Assembly: GCA_016207265.1 (NCBI GenBank)
Contig: JACQPZ010000129.1
Span: forward strand, 1-16,390
DNA length: 16,390 nt
From: Candidatus Latescibacterota bacterium
Lineage (GTDB): Bacteria > Eisenbacteria > RBG-16-71-46 > SZUA-252
Direction of reading: 5' to 3'
Below, in pieces: positions 13,850 through 16,390 of the stretch (within the stretch, counting starts at the first letter, position 1; each line of letters opens with the position of its first letter). The position numbers were made by a program, and so were the translations under genes. Under the pieces are notes generated by a model. That model was not told the DNA's origin. It was given only the letters and a program-made list of their open reading frames with translations, and did no database searches.

Positions 13850-16390
13850 GAGGATGAGCTTTTTCGCCTCGGTCACGCCGTCCGCCTCGAGGCGGTAGAA
13901 GTAGGCCCCGCTCGCCGCGCTCCTGCCCCGATCGTCACGGCCGTCCCAGGTGAGCCGGTGCAGGCCGGGCGGCATCGGCGCGTCCGCCAGGGACCTGACC
14001 CGCGCCCCCGAGACGTCGAAGACGAAGAGACGCACATGGGCCGGCCGGGAAAGCGAGAAGCGGATCGAGGTGAACGGATTGAATGGATTGGGGGCCGCGT
14101 CGTAGAGGACGGGGCGGGCTGCCGGAGCCGCGTCCCTCGAGTTCTCCATCGCGGTCGCCACGTAGCAGGTGGGGATCTCGAACTCCTCGACCAGCGTGCG
14201 ATAGAGAAGCAAATTCCGGCGCACCGTGTTGGGCATCGCGCCGAGGCTGAAACCGAGGAGGACGCTGCGCGACGTGTCCGCGACGACGCCCACCGAATCC
14301 CGCCTCTCGACCGCCCCGACGAGCGTGTTCGGATAAAGGATCCAGCTCCTCGCCTTCGAGCCGGCGCACGCCGACGTGAGCAGCGCGTCGAAGCGGTTCA
14401 CTCCGGGGCACTCCCCGTCGATGGGGAACGGCTCCGACGCGATCCGCGTTCCCGCGGCGCCGGCCGTGGAGGGCGAGAGGGAATCCTGCGGGACGTTCTC
14501 CCAGATATCCCGGAAATAGGTCGCTCCCATCGTGCAGGAGAGGAACGTTCCGATGTCTCTTCCGTTCGCCGTCATGTCGAAGGCGAGGTTGTCTCCGGCC
14601 ATCATGAGCCCGCGATTCGACCCCGGGAGCGCGAGCCACTGCTGCAGAAGCGCCTGATCCGCCGCCGAGAGCGTGGCCGCCGACCGATCCCCGACGTCCC
14701 ACAGGATTCCGGAATACGCGCCGAGCGTCGCGGCCGACGTCGGGGGCCACCAGAGAACGGGATCGCCCGCGGGGGCGCCTCCCAGGCCGTTTCCGAGGAG
14801 TCCATCGGGCGCGTTCACATCGTAGCGGTCGTACCGCGCTCCCAGCGCGACGAGGCTCTGGTCCGTGGGAGACCCGCCGTCCGGGCCCCCGTACGAGTCG
14901 ACGTAGAGTATCGGCGCCACGTCCCCGGAACAGGTCTGGGACGCGGCCTGGATCGCGGGGAGGACCGTAGCCGTGTAGTAATGCGACGCGCTGAGCGCGT
15001 CCGGCGGAAGCGTCACGACCGCGTCGAGGGAGTCGGTCACGGAAACGTAGTATCGAAGCTCCGTCCCGCGCGGGTACGAGCCGGCCGGCACGTCGCCCGA
15101 ATAGGCAGTGGGAATCGCGCTGCCGTAGGCAACGAGCGGAACGCTCGAGAAGGAGCCGCCGTTCACGCTGTAGACGAGCGCCGCGGACTTGAGCCCCCGA
15201 GAGGCCGAGAGCCGGACCGAGACGCTGTCTCCTCGGGGCGTGTTGAAATTGTCGTCGGCGAAAAAGGCGGTCGTCCGGAACGTATCCTGATACAGATCCT
15301 GATCGGAGACGACCAGCGTGGGAGGCGCCAAGCCGATCACCCCGACCGCGACGTTGTCGAAATAGACGACCGTTCCGCCCGAGGTGGAGACGCCACCGCA
15401 ATAGATCGCGGAGTAATCCTTCACGTTGAAGAGCACCTGGACGGAGTCCTTGCCCCCCGCGCCGAGGAGGGGCACGGTCTGCTTCAACCATTCGCGCTCG
15501 GTTCCGTAATGAACCTGACTCGAGGTCGGGATCCAAGCCGTCCATCCGGCGTCGCCGGCGTTCCTCGTGCGGAACTGGAGCGTGTAATAGAAGCACGAGA
15601 GAATCGGCAGATTGCGGTACACGTCGAAGGTCAGCAGCACCTGATCGGCCCGATTCGCGAAGATCGGGGGTGTGATGAGCCGATTGTCCATCCGGGGCGT
15701 GAGCGAGCCGGTGACCGGATTGGTGACCGTCCATACCTTGCTCGGGTTGGTCGAGCACAACTGCTCGGTCGGAACGTTCGCCTGGATCCGCCATTTGTCG
15801 CCGACCGCCGGGAACGTGGACACGGTCCAGGTCCCGATGCCCGTCTCGAAGTCGTCGAAGAAGCGGAGGTCGCTCAGCCCGGCGACGACCGAGACGCTGT
15901 CGACCGACCAACCGTCGCCGGGATAGATACCGTCCGCGGACGAGCCCTGGATGTCGGTCGTGAGGAGGAAGCGGAACTGGACCGGGTTGAACTTCGCGAT
16001 GATCGAGTCGGGGATCTGGACGGAATAGTACGCGCAGGGGTCCCCCTGCTGCGACGGCACCGCGCCGCTGAAGTAGGCGATCGAAACCCAGGATTCGTCG
16101 GGATCGAGCACCTGAAGCTCCGCCCCGTCGAAGCCCGGCTCGATGTTGAGGTGATGCACGAACGAGAGCATGACCGGGCTCGCCGCGTCGGTGAGGTCCA
16201 CGTAGTTCTGGAGCGCCTGCGACCAGTTGTTGTCGTAACCGTACCGGTTCGGGTCGCCGATCCAGGACGAATCCACGCGCCCGCACCAGAATGAGTGCCC
16301 GGCGCACCCGTAGATCGTATCGATGTTCCATCCCGTCGGCTGGGCGGAGAGATCGGCATGGGTCCACCCGTCCTCGTTCGAAGGGCTCGA
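13841..16390 (-). CDS. Large secreted multi-module protein with FlgD-like C-terminal sorting domain (5' end outside window)
   Basis: The frame is open to the right edge, giving at least 849 residues; internal starts such as the GTG at 16276 are not the true start. In-window residues about 1-171 and 176-350 look like two related jelly-roll/anchor-J-type modules, each with a GW.../FETGIGTW-type start and an end like DGWSVDSVSV or VVYFDNVAVG. An Ig-like stretch follows (about 380-475), then a Rossmann-like segment (about 490-700, ILYVDSYGGPDGG ... YSGILWDVGDRS). Residues 761-849 (YDAAPNPFNPFTSIRFSL ... GAYFYRLEADG ... KKLILLR) form a FlgD-like/type-A sorting domain seen on exported proteins of FCB-type bacteria. 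The N-terminal signal and any enzymatic domain are outside the window. It is surface or secreted; function unknown. No separate terminator follows. Confidence 0.9.
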   Translation of the reverse strand, partial: SSPSNEDGWTHADLSAQPTGWNIDTIYGCAGHSFWCGRVDSSWIGDPNRYGYDNNWSQALQNYVDLTDAASPVMLSFVHHLNIEPGFDGAELQVLDPDESWVSIAYFSGAVPSQQGDPCAYYSVQIPDSIIAKFNPVQFRFLLTTDIQGSSADGIYPGDGWSVDSVSVVAGLSDLRFFDDFETGIGTWTVSTFPAVGDKWRIQANVPTEQLCSTNPSKVWTVTNPVTGSLTPRMDNRLITPPIFANRADQVLLTFDVYRNLPILSCFYYTLQFRTRNAGDAGWTAWIPTSSQVHYGTEREWLKQTVPLLGAGGKDSVQVLFNVKDYSAIYCGGVSTSGGTVVYFDNVAVGVIGLAPPTLVVSDQDLYQDTFRTTAFFADDNFNTPRGDSVSVRLSASRGLKSAALVYSVNGGSFSSVPLVAYGSAIPTAYSGDVPAGSYPRGTELRYYVSVTDSLDAVVTLPPDALSASHYYTATVLPAIQAASQTCSGDVAPILYVDSYGGPDGGSPTDQSLVALGARYDRYDVNAPDGLLGNGLGGAPAGDPVLWWPPTSAATLGAYSGILWDVGDRSAATLSAADQALLQQWLALPGSNRGLMMAGDNLAFDMTANGRDIGTFLSCTMGATYFRDIWENVPQDSLSPSTAGAAGTRIASEPFPIDGECPGVNRFDALLTSACAGSKARSWILYPNTLVGAVERRDSVGVVADTSRSVLLGFSLGAMPNTVRRNLLLYRTLVEEFEIPTCYVATAMENSRDAAPAARPVLYDAAPNPFNPFTSIRFSLSRPAHVRLFVFDVSGARVRSLADAPMPPGLHRLTWDGRDDRGRSAASGAYFYRLEADGVTEAKKLILLR

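Noticed and set aside
13814..16294. 826-residue plus-strand open frame
   Set aside because: It is antisense to the secreted protein, whose sorting domain and modules are recognisable. The plus-strand translation has no fold-like pattern of hydrophobics.

Overview
This is a GC-rich bacterial window in which every gene I can support lies on the minus strand. It reads from the right edge (about 16390) to the left edge (1). The large plus-strand open frames are antisense shadows produced by high GC content. The taxon cannot be fixed from this stretch. A secreted multi-module protein ending in a FlgD-like/type-A sorting domain, together with a DUF2723 membrane protein and very high GC, suggests an uncultured FCB-type lineage such as Candidatus Eisenbacteria. 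That placement is inference.

In transcription order: (1) 16390-13841 is the 3' part of a large secreted protein with two jelly-roll-like modules, an Ig-like segment, a Rossmann-like segment and a C-terminal sorting domain. (2) 13840-13600 is the regulatory leader. It holds a candidate promoter, a well-formed FMN riboswitch (RFN element) and an intrinsic terminator ending 7 nt before the ribD start. (3) 13599-9546 holds ribD, ribE, ribBA, ribH and nusB, a complete set for making riboflavin from GTP and ribulose-5-phosphate apart from the dephosphorylation step. The genes are joined by 4- or 8-nt overlaps. (4) 9544-1 continues without a visible break into a calcineurin-like phosphoesterase, a SAM methyltransferase, a GT4 glycosyltransferase, a YbhN/AglD-type flippase-like membrane protein, a DUF2723 GT-C-like membrane protein with C-terminal TPRs, a sugar-nucleotide epimerase, a DPM1/GtrB-like GT2, a second GT4, and the first 28 codons of a probable further GT2.

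The rib genes and nusB form a known kind of neighbourhood. The glycan genes look like an envelope or protein glycosylation module. The GT2 would charge a polyprenyl phosphate with a sugar, the DUF2723 protein would use such a lipid-linked sugar outside the membrane, and the soluble GT4/GT2 enzymes would build glycans. From ribD to the left edge no intergenic gap exceeds 30 nt and I see no internal terminator. The glycan module may therefore be read from the FMN-riboswitch-controlled transcript. The most unusual small-scale feature is a 26-bp tandem duplication at the last junction (72-119). It duplicates an ATGA stop/start overlap and creates a 9-codon mini-cistron between two glycosyltransferase genes.
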